DNA of 64,000 nucleotides from assembly GCA_025200525.1 (NCBI GenBank), contig CM045763.1, positions 156,990,246-157,054,245 on the forward strand. Reading direction: 5' to 3'. Every line of letters starts with the position of its first letter. Within the stretch, counting starts at the first letter, position 1. Source of the stretch: Camellia lanceoleosa (lineage: Eukaryota > Streptophyta > Magnoliopsida > Ericales > Theaceae). Position numbers and translations under genes: made by a program. The notes under the pieces are model-generated. The model had not been told where the DNA came from and ran no database searches. It saw only the letters and a list, made by a program, of their open reading frames with translations. This document shows positions 22,505 through 35,560 of the stretch, piece after piece.

Positions 22505-23390
22505 GTATATCAGACTATGAAGGTGACTTTTTGGTTCACTTTTTCATTCCTTTCTCTCTCTAAAACTCTCCAAAACTCTCCAAAACCCTAGATCTTGAGT
22601 TTCTCTCTCTAAAACTCATCTTCTCCTTACTATTTCACCTAGATCCATTGGGATCTTTACCCTAGTGTCTTTGAGAAAAAGGTAGAGTGTCTCAAGATCT
22701 CCATTTTGATCCGAACAAAGTTGGGTTTGAGCATCTTTGGAGTTTCATCCTTGCCTTGCTCATCTTCTCTCTTTGAGGTAGGGACTTTTTACACTCCTTT
22801 ATGAGTTTTAACTTAGCTATTTGTTGATGGGTATGAAATATTGGACCTTGTTGTGATTTTGAGGGTTTGGGTTAAAGTCAAAAGAGGGGTTTTCACATGA
22901 ACGTATTGGGAATGGTTATGGGTGTAGATATGAGCTTGTGTGGTGCTAAAATGGTTGATTTTGGTGTTTAGGAAGAAGTTGGGAAAAATGAAGTTTTGTC
23001 CTAAAATGTTTTGAATAATTATTTTGTATAAATAATGAATTTGGTATAGAAATTGTGAAATTGGGTGGTTGTTTACATGAATGGTGTAGTTGGATTTGTT
23101 TAATCTCTCACCTATGGAAGTTTAGATAATTTATCTTTTGTAAAGTTGTATATCTGTTTAGAAATAACTGTTTTGGGCTATCAGTGGAGGATAGCTATGA
23201 TTTTAATAGAAATTGCATGAGGATTAGGCAAATTGAAACTAATCTCTTTTCGGTTGTCATTGAATATGACTGTGTGTTTTAATACATTGTATATGTATGA
23301 GTGTTTTGGGAGGAAATAGGGGATGTACTCAATTGTTTGGGAGGAGATAGGGGATGTACTCCATTGTTTGGGAGGACAAAGGGGATGGAC
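22505..23390 (+). mobile_element. 5' LTR of element I, first part (truncated by B)
   Basis: From GTATATCAG onwards this matches 51690-52237 and 54509-54800 of the 3' LTR, including GTGACTTTTTGGTTCAC and CACCTAGATCCATT. The missing head would correspond to 51184-51690. Near its end are three copies of a 31-bp unit (about 23308-23390, GTTTGGGAGGAGATAGGGGA core). Element H inserted inside the last copy and duplicated TGGAC. Confidence 0.85.
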
Positions 23391-25807
23391 TTTAACGAGT
23401 TGAATCAAATTGAATTTTGCCCTTATTATTATTGTTGTGGTATCGTGAACCATTCTATTTAAATTGGTGAAAATAAATTGAATTACTTCTTGATTTCAAC
23501 TTCGTAAAGCCCGCTTGGCAAAATTATTTTTTTTTTAGTTTTAGTTATAGTGATTCTTGGGTCCTGAGTAATAAATGAGATATAAATTCAATATTTGGGT
23601 TTTATTTGATTAGCCCATACTTAATCATTTTGGTTCATATTTAATTATGTGAATGGTGGGGACCACCTTAAGTCTTTTAAAATTTATTTATATTTTAATC
23701 TCAGTTAGAGACTTATTTTAGACCCAATTGATTGAATCATGACTCGTTTGTAACCATGTATTATTGTTGTTATTGTTATTATTATTTATTTTATAATCTT
23801 GAGAGAGTTACAAATATTTATGGTCTGCACCATCAAGCGAAATATATTTTGTGGTGAGAAATATTATATTCTTTTTTATCATTAATGATATTGAAATATA
23901 CTTTTAATTGATATATATATATATATATATATGTATATGTATAGATAAATATTTGTATTGATTTGAAAAGAAAAGAAAAGAAAAAAGCAATTTTGAAAGC
24001 AACATGTGCGCCCTCTCTCTCTCTCTCTCTCTCCTCCCTCATTTCCTTTATTTTTCTTTTCTTCTTGGCAGGCAGAACACTTTCCCTATTTTTCTTCTTT
24101 CTCTCTCTTTGGTCTCTCTCTCTCTCTCTCTCTCTGAATTTTTTTTCTTAGTTACATTTATCATATAAAATCTTTCATCTACCAAAATCTATTAGGTTTT
24201 AGACCATAGTTCTTCAGATCAAAGTGAAGAGCGTGGTGAGGGCAACGTTTTGACCGGTGGAGATCGAAATCCAACAAAGTCAAAAATTGGGGTTTTTGCT
24301 TGTTTCCTCTTCTAGCTTGAGGTAGGGATTTTTCCTACACTTCTTTATGCGCTTTTACTTGATTATATGGAGTTTAAAGTTGTATATAATTTAGAATTTT
24401 TGAAAAATTTGTGATTTATTTTCTTAAAAGAGAAATTTTGAGAAAAATAAAGAGTTGATACCCAAATTGCGAAAATGTAAACTTGGAATATATTTGTAAG
24501 GTCATGAAAGAGCTATGTTTTAAATTTGAACAAAAAATGAACTTCGATTCGATCGATTTTGAAATTTTTACCAGTTTGCGACCAAAAAAGCATTTTTAAA
24601 GAAAATAAAGGAATTATGTTTAACTTTTGGGGCTTTTGATCAAATTAGGATGTCATAGTTGAATAATGCTTGGAGAATGAGTTTGGAAAGAAAATGATAT
24701 TTTTTTGGCCATTAACGATATTATTTGCTTAATGTATCTGTTGAAATAAAATCAACACGGTTAGAAATGGACCTTGAGAGGTTACTGGACGTGGTTGTGA
24801 TATGAAAACTAGTGTAGTTGTTCATATTTAATGAGATGTTAAATAGATTGTATTTATCAAAATTTTTGGAATTCAATTGTTTAAATATCTATTTAGAAAT
24901 ATCTGTTTTGGGATATCGGTGGAGGATAGCCATGATTGTTGTAGAAATACATGTGACTTAGGTAAATTGAACCACATTCCTCATTTGTTGCATTGGACAT
25001 TGCAGTAAATTTCTTTAATTGGAAATGTATCTGTTTTTGAGAAATATTTAGAAATGTATCTGTTTGCGAAAAGATAAATACTTGGTGAATCTGGGTAGGG
25101 GGTGTAGAACCGCGCGGTTAGGTGTCGAGCCTTCTAGTTTACTGGTAAAAATGACAGTGGTAGTGCATTAGGGCCTACTTGTAGATACACACATAGAGAT
25201 TCACAAAGCCTGTATTCATGTAACAGATATGGTTTAAAATGGAAATGGTTTTATATCTATTATTGCATATCAGCGTTGTATACTTTATAAAAAGAGAGAT
25301 AAATTGTTTTGTCATGAGCATGGCATGAGCATACTCCTCTTTAGTCTTGTCATGGTTCATATGTTATGTAGTGTATCTCTACTAGGCTGTGGCTTACCCT
25401 ATAAGCTAAACCATTTCAAGTACAGGTGCTATGCCTCCGTCAAGGCATTGGCTTGGGAGGACTCGGAGCTAAGGCTTCATTTTTGTTTTATTGTTATTTG
25501 TTGAATGTAAGCCCAGGGCTATATTTGCGTTGAGTTGAAACTTCATTTTGTGTAACCAAGAATGTTCTTGGATAAATTTGTAAGCCTGTAGGGCACTTAT
25601 TATCTGTTTGGCTTCCATTTCATACTTGTTGTAAAATGTATGCTTGGGATTGGAACTGGGGCATTGAGATGTGAATAGCATGTATTTGGCATTTGGGATT
25701 TAATGGAAATGGATGTATGGAATAGTTAGCTATATATATGTGTTTGTCTATCAGGTGTGTTTTGTAGCATAAATAGATATACCCTGCCCAATTTTTGGGA
25801 CATTACA
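23391..25807 (+). mobile_element. 5' LTR of element H
   Basis: This 2.4-kb LTR starts TTTAACGAGTTGAATC (TGTAACGAG in the 3' copy) and ends TTTTGGGACATTACA, and a primer site follows. It is nearly the same as 29344-31778 apart from point changes and different lengths of TA, CT and A runs. It contains a TA microsatellite (about 23909-23931) and two CT runs (about 24012-24033 and 24113-24135). Confidence 0.93.
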
Positions 25808-28800
25808 ACTTGGTATCAAAGCTACCGGGTTTGAATACTTGGGGCTCGTGGGAAGTGGTTTTTACCACAGTGGGTTCATTTCGGTAGTGAGAAATGTTGC
25901 ATACCTTATGTGCTATGTGATAACATGTTTATGTGACTATGTGGGTATAGGGTTAAACTTCTGAGATGTGATTTGCGTCCATGAAATTCTTTGAGGTCCT
26001 TTTAGAAAAGTACCTGATCAATGCTATCTCTATTTAGAAGTCTTTGAATGTTTGTGGAACGAGTCAATATCTTGGAGGGGTAACTCGTATGTGCTCTATG
26101 TGACTATGTGCTTATATGATTTGCCTTATGTGATGTAGATACATGTGTAGGTTTATGTTTAAGCCGTATGTAGCGTGTTACAACTAGTGTGGAGTACTTA
26201 CTTCTGAGCTAAATTCTGTCTCTTATATAAGATGTCATAAAGCGGGAGAGGCCGTAATAGAGGCACTTACGATGCCCGGGATGTTCTTATGTAGAAGGAT
26301 ACCTTTTCCCTAGGAAGAAGGTGTAAGCTAGAGTAATATGGCTGGAATGACTGGTGAAGATGTTGTGGAATTAGTATTAAAGCATAGGTTAACCGATTTG
26401 TATGATTGTGGGTGTAAATGTGACCTTAAAATAGTAGAGTTTGTGTTGTGTAGTGACTAGTTTGTTGTTATGAGGAGTTAATTATTTTTCAATTTTATAT
26501 CAAGTTTGTAGAATTGGACTAGATGAAAAAAATCTTAGAAGTAGAGTGAGTTAGAGATTAACCTTATTCTAATAGTTTGGTTTGGTTGTGACTTTAATAA
26601 TGATTAAAGTAATCTAAGATAATATGCTTTGGATTGTTGACATTAGAACATGTAAAACTAGCTCTAAATTTTCTTGGGATAGACGAAGTTAGTTATAGTT
26701 AGATTGTTTCACTTTCTTGATGGACTACTTGTGAGGTTAATGATGGGCCCTAAGCCAATTATTTTGTATGTGTTTGGGAATAAATGTAGTCTTAGCATGA
26801 TAGAAATTATATCATGTAGCAAGAGATGTATTTCTTAGAGAGTTTGTTTTATTCATAATTTTGCTGCAAATCCTAAGAGGGTAAATGAGATAAATAATTT
26901 TGAGATAGATTGGAATGAGATTAAATTTGATTTGGGTTACGCCATTTGATGGGATTATTAGTAGTAACAACATTGACTCGTGAGTCGATATTTTAGAACA
27001 TGTAGGCGAGTTCCTACTGCCTTCGAGATTGGTGGAATCCATTGTCTTAGAGTTAGTTGTTGATATTCTTGAGTGCAATAAATGAGTGTTGAGGGACATG
27101 ATGTGATGGATGTTGTGGAGTTATGTGAGCAACCAATGTTTTTAGAGGAAATTTTAAAGATTACTTTGTGAGTATATTATAATTCTAAATTAGGTGCTTT
27201 AGGATAATTAGTATTGTGGTAATTTGAGTATTTCCATGAGAATTTATGCTTGACCCATCAAGAGTGATTGATGTTAACTTTCACAGTTACATTTATGTAT
27301 GAGTTAGAAATTGTGAAGATGGAAGGTATATGGAAGATATATCACAGTTACTTTTATTTTGTATCCTTTGTCCTTTAGCTACAAGATTGTTTTGTATCCT
27401 TGGAGTAAGAGTTGTGAATCCCTTATATTGATCCTTTGTTTTGCTACAAGTGTGGTAAGAATTCGTGTTGTTGGTATGTTGGTCTAATATTACCATTGAG
27501 TTCAATTTGATGAGTGTATTTGACCTTAAGTGGTAAGTGCTTTCTTAATTAAAATGTATTTAGTTTTGCCTAATAGAGGATGATTCTCTATTTTAATTTT
27601 GTTTCATCGTGTTTTGTGGTGATATTACCTTAGAAGAAGTTATTTGGTAGACCCCTCATCGGGGAATAAATTGGTATGAAGTACTTTCGTTATTTTGTTA
27701 GTCTTGGAAATTGTTATGGAATGACTATTGTTGATATAGAAATTTTTTTTTTTTTTTTTTTTAGAGTGAATGAGTAGAATTTGGGTAGATATAACCAAAA
27801 GTATTTCCATGAGAATTTATGCTTGACCCATCATAGCTTGTGGTTATATCTTTTAGAATTTGGGTAGAAGCGAGCTGACTAGAGACTTCAAAGGAGATTT
27901 CAAAGTCACTATAACTATGAGTATTTGTTGGGAGTACCTTAGTATAGTTAGAATGTGTATCTAGTCTCAATGAATTCTATGTGGACTCGAAGTGCATTGT
28001 GTGAGCGTTTGGATAAATTCTATGTTGGAGTGAAATTGTGTGGGTGGATGTAGACAAGTTTGCGTAAACTGTTAGTCGGTTCGTCGAGTGAAAAAAATAG
28101 AGTGGATAGGTAAAAATAATATAGAAATTGCTTGGTTGGGCAATTGAAGTTGTGGTTGAGAATTTTCGAGTAGTGTGTTTGGCATGATTGTATTATGTTT
28201 CATAAGGGTTGGTGTTTCTTGTTGTTCAAGTGAAGCAGTTGAGGCTAAGGTGATCTGTGAATTTTGTTTTTGAAATAATTCAAGGAAGAATATGATTGTA
28301 CTAGGGAATGAGTGGAGGTTCTCATGAGATGAAATATTTGATGTCATTGTTTGTGATAGTTTTATTCAATTGGGTAACCGCGTACGAATTCATTTTAATA
28401 TTGAGATGAGTTAATTGTCGTGTGATGGTTGCGATTACAAAATATATCATTGAATTGTGTCTTTAAAGGGAGGGTACTCTCATTGGTTAAGAGTCTTGAG
28501 ATAATTACTTTGGATGGATATTAAGTAAATTATTGCACTAGATTATGAAAAAAAAAAAAAAAAAGAATTGTTTGTGGTGAGTCATCTTTCATGGTGTGTA
28601 ATATTTGAATACTTTTCTAAGTGCTCTTCGAAGTAGTGGGATTCTTTTGTTGCTGTGACCTGTTGAGTTAGTTGTGTGGAGTAAGCAAATTTTGTAGGTG
28701 TGTTTGAACGCGTTCAAGTGAGATTGCGAGTACGGTTGTATTCAAATTGCGAGTTCGATAGATTTTGATTAACCCCTTATATGTTGCAAAAATCGCCTAC

Positions 28801-29343
28801 ATTTTCCCTTCTATTATAAATTTTTTGTCCAAATTCTAGTACAAGTGGTTTTAAGTTGAGGGGTGGCTTCTTTGGAACAATGTATCTCAATATCATGGAT
28901 AGCTGGTGGGTGTAGAAATTTTGTTTTTGAGTCTATTGAAAATTTATTACTTCATATTGGTAAAATAATTTTGCAGATGTAATTAGAATGAGATGTTATC
29001 ATGACGGTAGGGTCGATTGGATTAGACCATTTGTCATTCTTGTTTGATTCAAGCGATAAGAAATAGTAGTACTATCATTGAGGAGTTATTGTTGTGTTTA
29101 TAGCTCTATGATTGAAGTGAATTTGAGAGTTTCGATTTCGGTTACGGTGTCTTTCACTATGGAAGGTAAGAGAGCATTAAATTCTTAAGAGTGCTTAGTA
29201 CGTGTTTGGGGTATTGAAAGAATGTCTCAATGTGAAAATGGCTATTGAGATTTTAAGGCTCAAGTGATTTTGTTAAGAGTAAATTCCATTGTTCTTTTTA
29301 TCAAGGCGAATTTCGGGGACGAAATTCCTTAAGGGGGAAAGGT
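25808..29343 (+). mobile_element. non-coding internal region of element H
   Basis: The region opens with ACTTGGTATCAAAGCTACC, an initiator-Met-type primer site (TGGTATCAAAGC), and closes with GGGGACGAAATTCCTTAAGG and a polypurine tract. The 3.5 kb between have no frame longer than about 95 codons, and I found no gag, protease, RT or integrase motif. The leader after the primer site resembles that of element I (GGTTTGAATACTT, GTGGGAAGTGGTT). H looks like a large non-autonomous derivative (LARD-like) or a fully decayed body. A T20-like run lies at about 27741-27763 and an A16-like run at about 28549-28564. Confidence 0.8.
29329..29343 (+). other. polypurine tract of element H
   Basis: AAGGGGGAAAGGT lies immediately before the TGTAACGAG start of the 3' LTR and follows GGGGACGAAATTCC. 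Plant Tekay/Del-like elements commonly have this arrangement at their 3' end. Confidence 0.75.
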
Positions 29344-31778
29344 TGTAACGAGTTGAATCAAATTAAATTTTGCCCTTATTATTATTGTTGTGGTATCGTG
29401 AACCATTCTATTTAAATTGGTGAAAATAAATTGAACTACTTCTTGATTTCGACTTCGTAAGGCCCGCTTGGCAAAATAATTTTTTTAGTTTTAGTTATAG
29501 TGATTCTTGGGTCCTGAGTAACAAATGAAATATAAATTCAATATTTGGGTTTTATTTGATTAGCCCATACTTAATCATTTTGGTTCATATTTAATTATGT
29601 GAATGGTGGGGACCACCTTAAGTCTTTTAAAATTTATTTATATTTTAATCTCGGTTGGAGATTTATTTTAAATTATTAAACTCCATTTATTTTAGACCCA
29701 ATTGATTGTATCATGACTCGTTTGTGACCATTTATTATTGTTGTTATTGTTATTATTATTTATTTTATAATCTTGAGAGAGTTACAAATATTTATGGTGT
29801 GCACCATCAAGCAAAATATATTTTGTGGTGAGAAAATATTATATTCTTTTTGTCATTAATGATATTGAAATATACTTTTAATTGATATATATATATATAG
29901 ATGTATATGTATAGATAGATATTTGTACTGATTTGAAACGAAAAAAAAATAAAAAAAATTTGAAAGCAACACGTGGGCCCTCTGTCTCTCTCCTCCCTTA
30001 TTTCCTTTATTCTTCTTTTCTTCTTGGCTGGTAGAACACTTTCCCTATTTTTCTTCTTTCTCTGTCTTTGGTCTCTCTTTCTCTTGGCTCTCAGTTCTCT
30101 CTCTCTAAATTTTTTTTTGTTACATTTATCATATAAAATCTTTGATCCACCAAAATCTATTAGGTTTTAGATCATAGTTCTTAAGATCAAAGTGAAGAGC
30201 TTGGTGAGAGCAACGTTTTGACTGGTGGAGATCGAAATCCAACAAAGTCGAAAATTGGGATTTTTGCTTGTTTCCTCTTCTAGCTTGAGGTAGGGATTTT
30301 TCCTACACTTCTTTATGCACTTTAACTTGATTATATGGAGTTTAGAGTTGTATATAATTTAATTGGAATTTTGTGAAAATGTGTGATTTATTTGCTTAAA
30401 AGAGAAATTTTGAGAAAAATAAAGAGTTGATGCCCAAATTGCGAAAATGTAAATTTGGAATATGTTTGTAAGGTCATGAAAGAGCCATGTTTTAAATTTG
30501 AACAAAAACGAACTTCAATTCGATCGGTTTTGAAATTTTTATCGGTTTGCGACCAAAAGGGCATTTTTAAAGAAAACAAAGGAATTATGTTTAACTTTGG
30601 GGGCTTTTGATCAAAATAGGATGTCATAGTTGAATAATGCTTGGAGAATGAGTTTGGAAAGAAAATGATATTTTCTTTGGCATTAACGATATTATTTTGC
30701 TTAATGTATCTGTTGGAATAAAACCAACACGGTTAGAAATGGACCTTGAGAGGTTACCAGACGTGATTGTGATATGAAAACTAGCGTAGTTGTTCATATT
30801 TGATGAGATGTGGAATAGATTGTATTTATCGAAATTTTTGGAATTTAATTGTTTAAATATATATTTAGAAATATCTGTTTTGGGCTATCGGTGGAGGATA
30901 ACCATGATTGTTGTAGAAATGCATGAGACTTAGGTAAATTGAACCACATTCCTCATTTGTTGCATTGGACATTGCATTACATTCATTTCATTGGAAATGT
31001 ATCAGTTTTTGAGAAATATTTAGAAATGTATCTGTTTGCGACAAGATGAATACTTGGTGAATATGGGTAAAAGGTGTAGAACCACGTGGTTAGGTGTCGA
31101 GCCTTCCAGTTTACTGGTAAAAATGACAGTGGTAGTGCATTAGGGCCTACTTGTAGACACTCACCTAGAGATTCACAGAGCCTGTATTCATATAACTGAT
31201 ATGGTTTAAGATGGAAATGGTTTTATATCTGTTGTTGCATCTCAGCATTGCATGCTTTATAAAAGAGAGATAAATTGTTTTATTATGAGCATGGCATGAG
31301 CATACTCCTCTTTAGTGTTGTCATGGTTCATATGTTGTGTAGTATATCTCTACTGGGCTGTGGCCCACCCTATAAGCTAAACCATTTCAGGTACAGGTGC
31401 TATGCCTCCGCCTAGGCATTAACTTGGGAGGACTCGGAGCTAAGGCTTCGTTTTCGTTTTGTTGTTATTTGTTGAATGTAAGCCCAGGGCTGTATTTGCG
31501 TTGAGTTGAAACTCCATTTTGTCTAACCAAGAATGTTTTTGGATAAATTTGTAAGCCTGTAGGGCACTTATTATCTGTTTGGCTTCCATTTCATACTTGT
31601 TGTAAAATGTATGCTTGGGATTGGAACTAGGGCATTGAGATGTGAATAGCATGTATTTGGCATTTGGGATTTAATGGAAATGGATGTATGGAATAGTTAG
31701 CTATATATATGTGTTTGTCTATCAGGTGTGTTTTGTAGCATAAATAGATATACCCTGCCCAATTTTTGGGGCGTTACA
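29344..31778 (+). mobile_element. 3' LTR of element H
   Basis: This LTR starts TGTAACGAG and ends TTTTTGGGGCGTTACA. It is followed by TGGAC (31779-31783), identical to the five bases before the 5' LTR (23386-23390). The TSD shows that H is a complete, undisturbed insertion. Compared with the 5' LTR it has about 28 extra bases near 29668 (AAATTATTAAACTCCATTTA) and a shorter TA run. Confidence 0.93.
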
Positions 31779-31783
31779 TGGAC

Positions 31784-32572
31784 TCCATTGAATTAAGTTA
31801 GCCTGTGTGTCTAGGGTGAAAGTCCTGAAATGTTGTGTATACATGGGTGCCGATTCCCGTGGATGAAAATTTTGTGAAATGGCAAATGGAAGTATTTATG
31901 TGATGATTATATTGTTTTGAGAACCTTTAAGTTGTATCCTCAGTATGGTTGCTTGTGATAAATGGAAATAGCTCATGAAATGAGATAAAAATGAATTGAG
32001 ATAAAAAGGAGATTGAGATAACATAAATTATGATATAAAACTTGGCATGGCACGGTCTGCAAACAAGTTGTAAAAGATTTTGTCATCGGTATTATATATG
32101 TGCATCATATTTATATTTTTTTAAGATTCATATATTGTGTTAGATTGTTTTTTCTCGGCATTGGCTCGCCCTATTTGGGAAAACCATTTTCAGGTGCTGG
32201 TGATATGCCTCACTAAGGACTTAGCTGGGAAGGACTATGGAGCTAAAGGCTCAATCTTATTATTTTCGTACTTAATTTTTGTATAACCAAAGAGTTTAAA
32301 TGTGTTGGACTAAAAGTCCATTTTTGTTGTAACCAAGAACTATCTTGGAAAGATGTAAGCCTTTAGGGCATTTATTCTTGTTTTGCTACCCACTCTATCT
32401 CATGCTGTGATACATGCTGTAGATTTAAGGGCAAGCTCATGAATGTATGATTGCATATGTCACTCTCTTGTATAATTGGATCTCATGTAATAGAAGGATT
32501 TTATACTTTGATTCTCACTGTCATTGACATATTGTCTTGATTGGTTTGTTGTATTATTTTGGGGACGTTACA
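31784..32572 (+). mobile_element. 5' LTR of element I, second part
   Basis: After the H target duplication the LTR of I resumes with TCCATTGAATTAAGTTAGCC. It matches 54810-55592 to the end GTATTATTTTGGGGACGTTA-CA, where the primer site follows. The frequent GGTGCCGATTCCCG and TCGCCCTATTTGGG blocks are shared with the 3' LTR. Confidence 0.9.
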
Positions 32573-32592
32573 ACTTGGTATCGGAGCCTACC
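32573..32592 (+). other. primer-binding site of element I (initiator-Met type)
   Basis: ACTTGGTATCGGAGCC follows the LTR end directly. TGGTATCGGAGC differs by one base from the usual TGGTATCAGAGC complement of plant initiator methionine tRNA. Confidence 0.85.
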
Positions 32593-32974
32593 AGGTTTGA
32601 ATACTTCGGTACGTGGGAAGTGGTTATTACCACAATGGGTTTGTCTCGCTTAGCAGAGACGTTAGTATGTATAGTATGCTTACGTGACAACATGCTTATG
32701 TGACTATATGGGTATGGGATTTCATTGCTAAGATGTTGATTGGGTCCATGGGTTTCTAGAAGTCCTATTAGAAGAGCACTTGATCACTACTGTTTCTAAT
32801 TGGAACTCTGGCAACGCCGCGGGACAACCATTATCCAGGAAGGAAATTCGTATGTGTTTATGTAACTGGGTGCATATGTGGAGTGGATTAAATGTTGTCT
32901 GTTGTTCCAGGGCTTGAGTAAATTGGCTTCAGTACATTTGTGACTGTGCTAATCTTTAGGTTACCCTTATTAGG

Positions 32975-33880
32975 ATGCCTAGGCAAGGAAGTGACGATTT
33001 CCCTCATTCCACAAGGGAAGAATTGCGGAAACAATTTGTGGAGTTACGCCAGTGTACTACACCTCTGGTACAGTTTGAAGCATGGTTTACTAACCTGTTG
33101 AAATTTTCTCTAGAGTTGGTGAAGACTGAGAAACATCATTGTTCGGAGTTTGAGAGTAGGCGATGTGACGACATCCGAGAAAGGATTGCCGGGTCTTGGC
33201 ATAGAAGTTATAGTGTTCTTGTTGAAGCGACAGCTCATGTAGAGGCAACAGTATTAGTCATGGAACAGAGTAAAGAGGAGGCCATTTTGGCGATCCTTGT
33301 AACTCGGGGTGTTGGTACACCTTTTAAGAGGCAGAGGGGTTTCAATCCACAACAGTCTCAGGGAGTGCAGTCTAGATCTACCTTTCTAGCGCTGAGTTTG
33401 GGTTCGGGGAAAGGTAAGTAGAGGGGTTTCACTTGTTTCAAATGTGGTCTGCTGGGCCACAAGTCTCCGGCTTACCCACAGAGAAAGAGGGCAGGGTTGG
33501 TGGTTCAACCAGTAGTTGCACCACCGGGATCATCTGGCTGGCCAGGACTTGGAGTGATCGAGTGCTCGATGGGGGAGTAGTCATTGGGATCCTCACCAGT
33601 TCAGACATTGAACTAGTCTCGTATTCGGGAACCACTTATTTGCTGGGTGTGTAATTAGCCGAGTCATGCTAAATGTTTCTGTGCCCAGTCGAGGGCTTCT
33701 TTGGGAGTTTCGCAACCTAGTCGGGTTCAACTTTATTCATTCAGGTAGGGGCAATAACGTTATGAGAACCAAGCAGGCCAGATTTTGAGGGCCTCATGAG
33801 AGTGAAATTCTCAGACCCCTAGTGGGGAATTACGCATTTGTTCCAGGTGTGGCCAGTTAGGACACATCAGCAGTTCTTGT
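32975..33880 (+). pseudogene. gag of element I with two zinc-knuckle copies, broken by stops
   Basis: The frame from the ATG at 32975 runs 148 codons to a TAG at 33419-33421. It continues in the same frame to a second TAG at 33578-33580. The N-terminal part fits the chromovirus capsid region: VQFEAWFTNLLKFSLELVKT, then an EFESRRCDDIRERI stretch and an LVEATAHVE stretch. Past the first stop comes a zinc knuckle, CFKCGLLGHKSPAY, in which the last cysteine has become tyrosine. At 33839-33880, in the same frame, a second and intact knuckle reads CSRCGQLGHISSSC (CX2CX4HX4C). The capsid assignment is firm. The element cannot make full-length Gag as it stands. Confidence 0.8.
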
Positions 33881-34448
33881 CCGTGGCTTGTGAGCTCTTA
33901 GGATATATTGGGTTTGAGAATAACCAATTTTAGCGGTCCAGTGAGAGACGGTAATGGCGGTAGCACTACTAGGATGGTTTTGTTTTCGCTATTCTGTTTT
34001 GTAACCGGTGGGTTACCGTTGTAATCATTAGGTTTTGTTATGTAACCAATGTGTTTTGGGGATGTTGAGACATCATAACTGCTTGTATATATATATGTAC
34101 CTTTCCTTGTCTATTTCCATGGATTGGGCGGATTGGAGCATAGAATGACTAAAGTTTTATTAATATGATAAGTTGTTGTGGAATCGAAAAATTTTCATAT
34201 TGATGCATATATATGCTTATGATTTGGTTTGGGAAGGTGATGGCTGGTGAGCCATATTTTGAAATTAAAAAGAGTTGTTGAGAGATGTGTGTTTTGGTCG
34301 GGGTTACCATGGAGCAAGAAAAGTATACTTGCTGGGTGTGTGTAATTTCATGAGTGTTCCTTATGTGGTCTTATGTGTGTGGTAGAGATTTTGATCTACT
34401 GTCGTGAGAATTTCTTGGAAGGATGTAAAGTGTGCGATTGGCACTAGG
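33881..34448 (+). mobile_element. non-coding body of element I left of K
   Basis: There is no protease or RT motif and no long frame here. It contains GTAACCGGTGGGTTACCG, a short palindrome (about 34002-34019), and a TATATATATATG run near 34088. It ends in CTAGG, the target site duplicated by K. Confidence 0.6.
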
Positions 34449-35365
34449 TGTAATAACGCGACCCTCGTACATGCTTTCTGGTATGCTTTCAGTCCCCTAT
34501 TCGGTGTATTTGTATGCTTATTGTGAAATTTCATGTGAAATTAAGTTTAATTAAGTGAATCTTATGATTATAGATTCATATCTGTTGAATAAGAGAAAAA
34601 AAAAATCTGTTGCAATTATAATGTTTGAATCAGAAATTGGGAGCCTTAGAAGCTTAATTGTCTGAAATTGATTTTATATTTGAGATCAGCATGATTTTTA
34701 GGTTACAATATGATTTTCTGAAAAATTTCAATTTGGAATGACTAAACTGATTGATTTTTGTCCTTATTCATTTTATTTTTTTTTTATATATATCTAAGTT
34801 CCTTAGATTTTTGACTTAGAGCCATTTTCATAAATATCTCCTGGGGGAGAGTTTGAGAGGAAGAGGAGTTCTTCAAAGGAGAAGATTAGGGAGTTGAGAG
34901 GGTTTGTGGAGATTGAACCAAGGTATGTATGAATCACTTTAAATAACCTCTCTTTAACCTCTTCTTAAGAGTAGTAAGAATGCTTCCATGCAAGCTAGAG
35001 TTTGTCTTTGAGATCAAGTGTGTGTGTGTCAATTGTTTCATTGGAAAACATTCTTAGCATGTAGTTGTTTGGAGGTATTTTGAATTATATGGGAGGACTA
35101 TGATAAATTCCATGAATTCTCAAGTTGAAATTGCATGTTTATACATGTGTATTGTTTGTACGTTTAAGGAAATTGGGTTATGTTGTAAAATGGAAAAAGG
35201 TTAAGTTAATTGAGTTTGTGACTTAAGATTCTTGTGGTGTTATACACTTGAAACCCATGTTATTGTAATGTTGACCCCTTGTGTTGCATTAATTCCTCTC
35301 ATTTTATGCTTTGAATTGAGTTTGCCAAGTTGAAAGATTACATGAATTTCGGACTGCACAAATAG

Positions 35366-35560
35366 GGTAAATCGCCGCACATGTGGGGGTCATGGCCGCA
35401 CGTGCGGGAGTCACGGCCGCATGTGCAGGAAACAGAGCAGTTTGGGTCTTTGGCTACTGCTAAAAAGGCACGTGCGGGGCTTCACTGCCGCACGTGTGGG
35501 AACTCTTGCCGCACATGCGGGGCTCCACGATCGCCGCGTCGCCCATCCGAGAAATTTAAA
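35366..35560 (+). repeat. CCGCACGTGCGG motif block in the 5' LTR of K
   Basis: Five or six copies of the palindrome-like CCGCACGTGCGGG or its variants (CCGCACATGTGGG, GGCACGTGCGGGG, CCGCACGTGTGGG) occur over about 170 bp. Each contains or resembles CACGTG, the plant G-box core. The block is much richer in GC than its surroundings. The matching place in the 3' LTR carries a different motif. Confidence 0.85.

Noticed and set aside
25808..29343. Host gene or pol inside element H
   Set aside because: No frame exceeds about 95 codons and no gag/pol motif was found. Flanking LTRs, primer site and polypurine tract explain the region as a retrotransposon body.
12931..32592. tRNA genes at the tRNA-like matches
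   Set aside because: Only the 12-18 bases complementary to a tRNA 3' end are present, directly after LTR ends. These are primer-binding sites, with no cloverleaf.
34002..34019. Palindrome GTAACCGGTGGGTTACCG as a regulatory site
   Set aside because: A single imperfect palindrome in decayed retrotransposon DNA, with no second copy or context to support a function.
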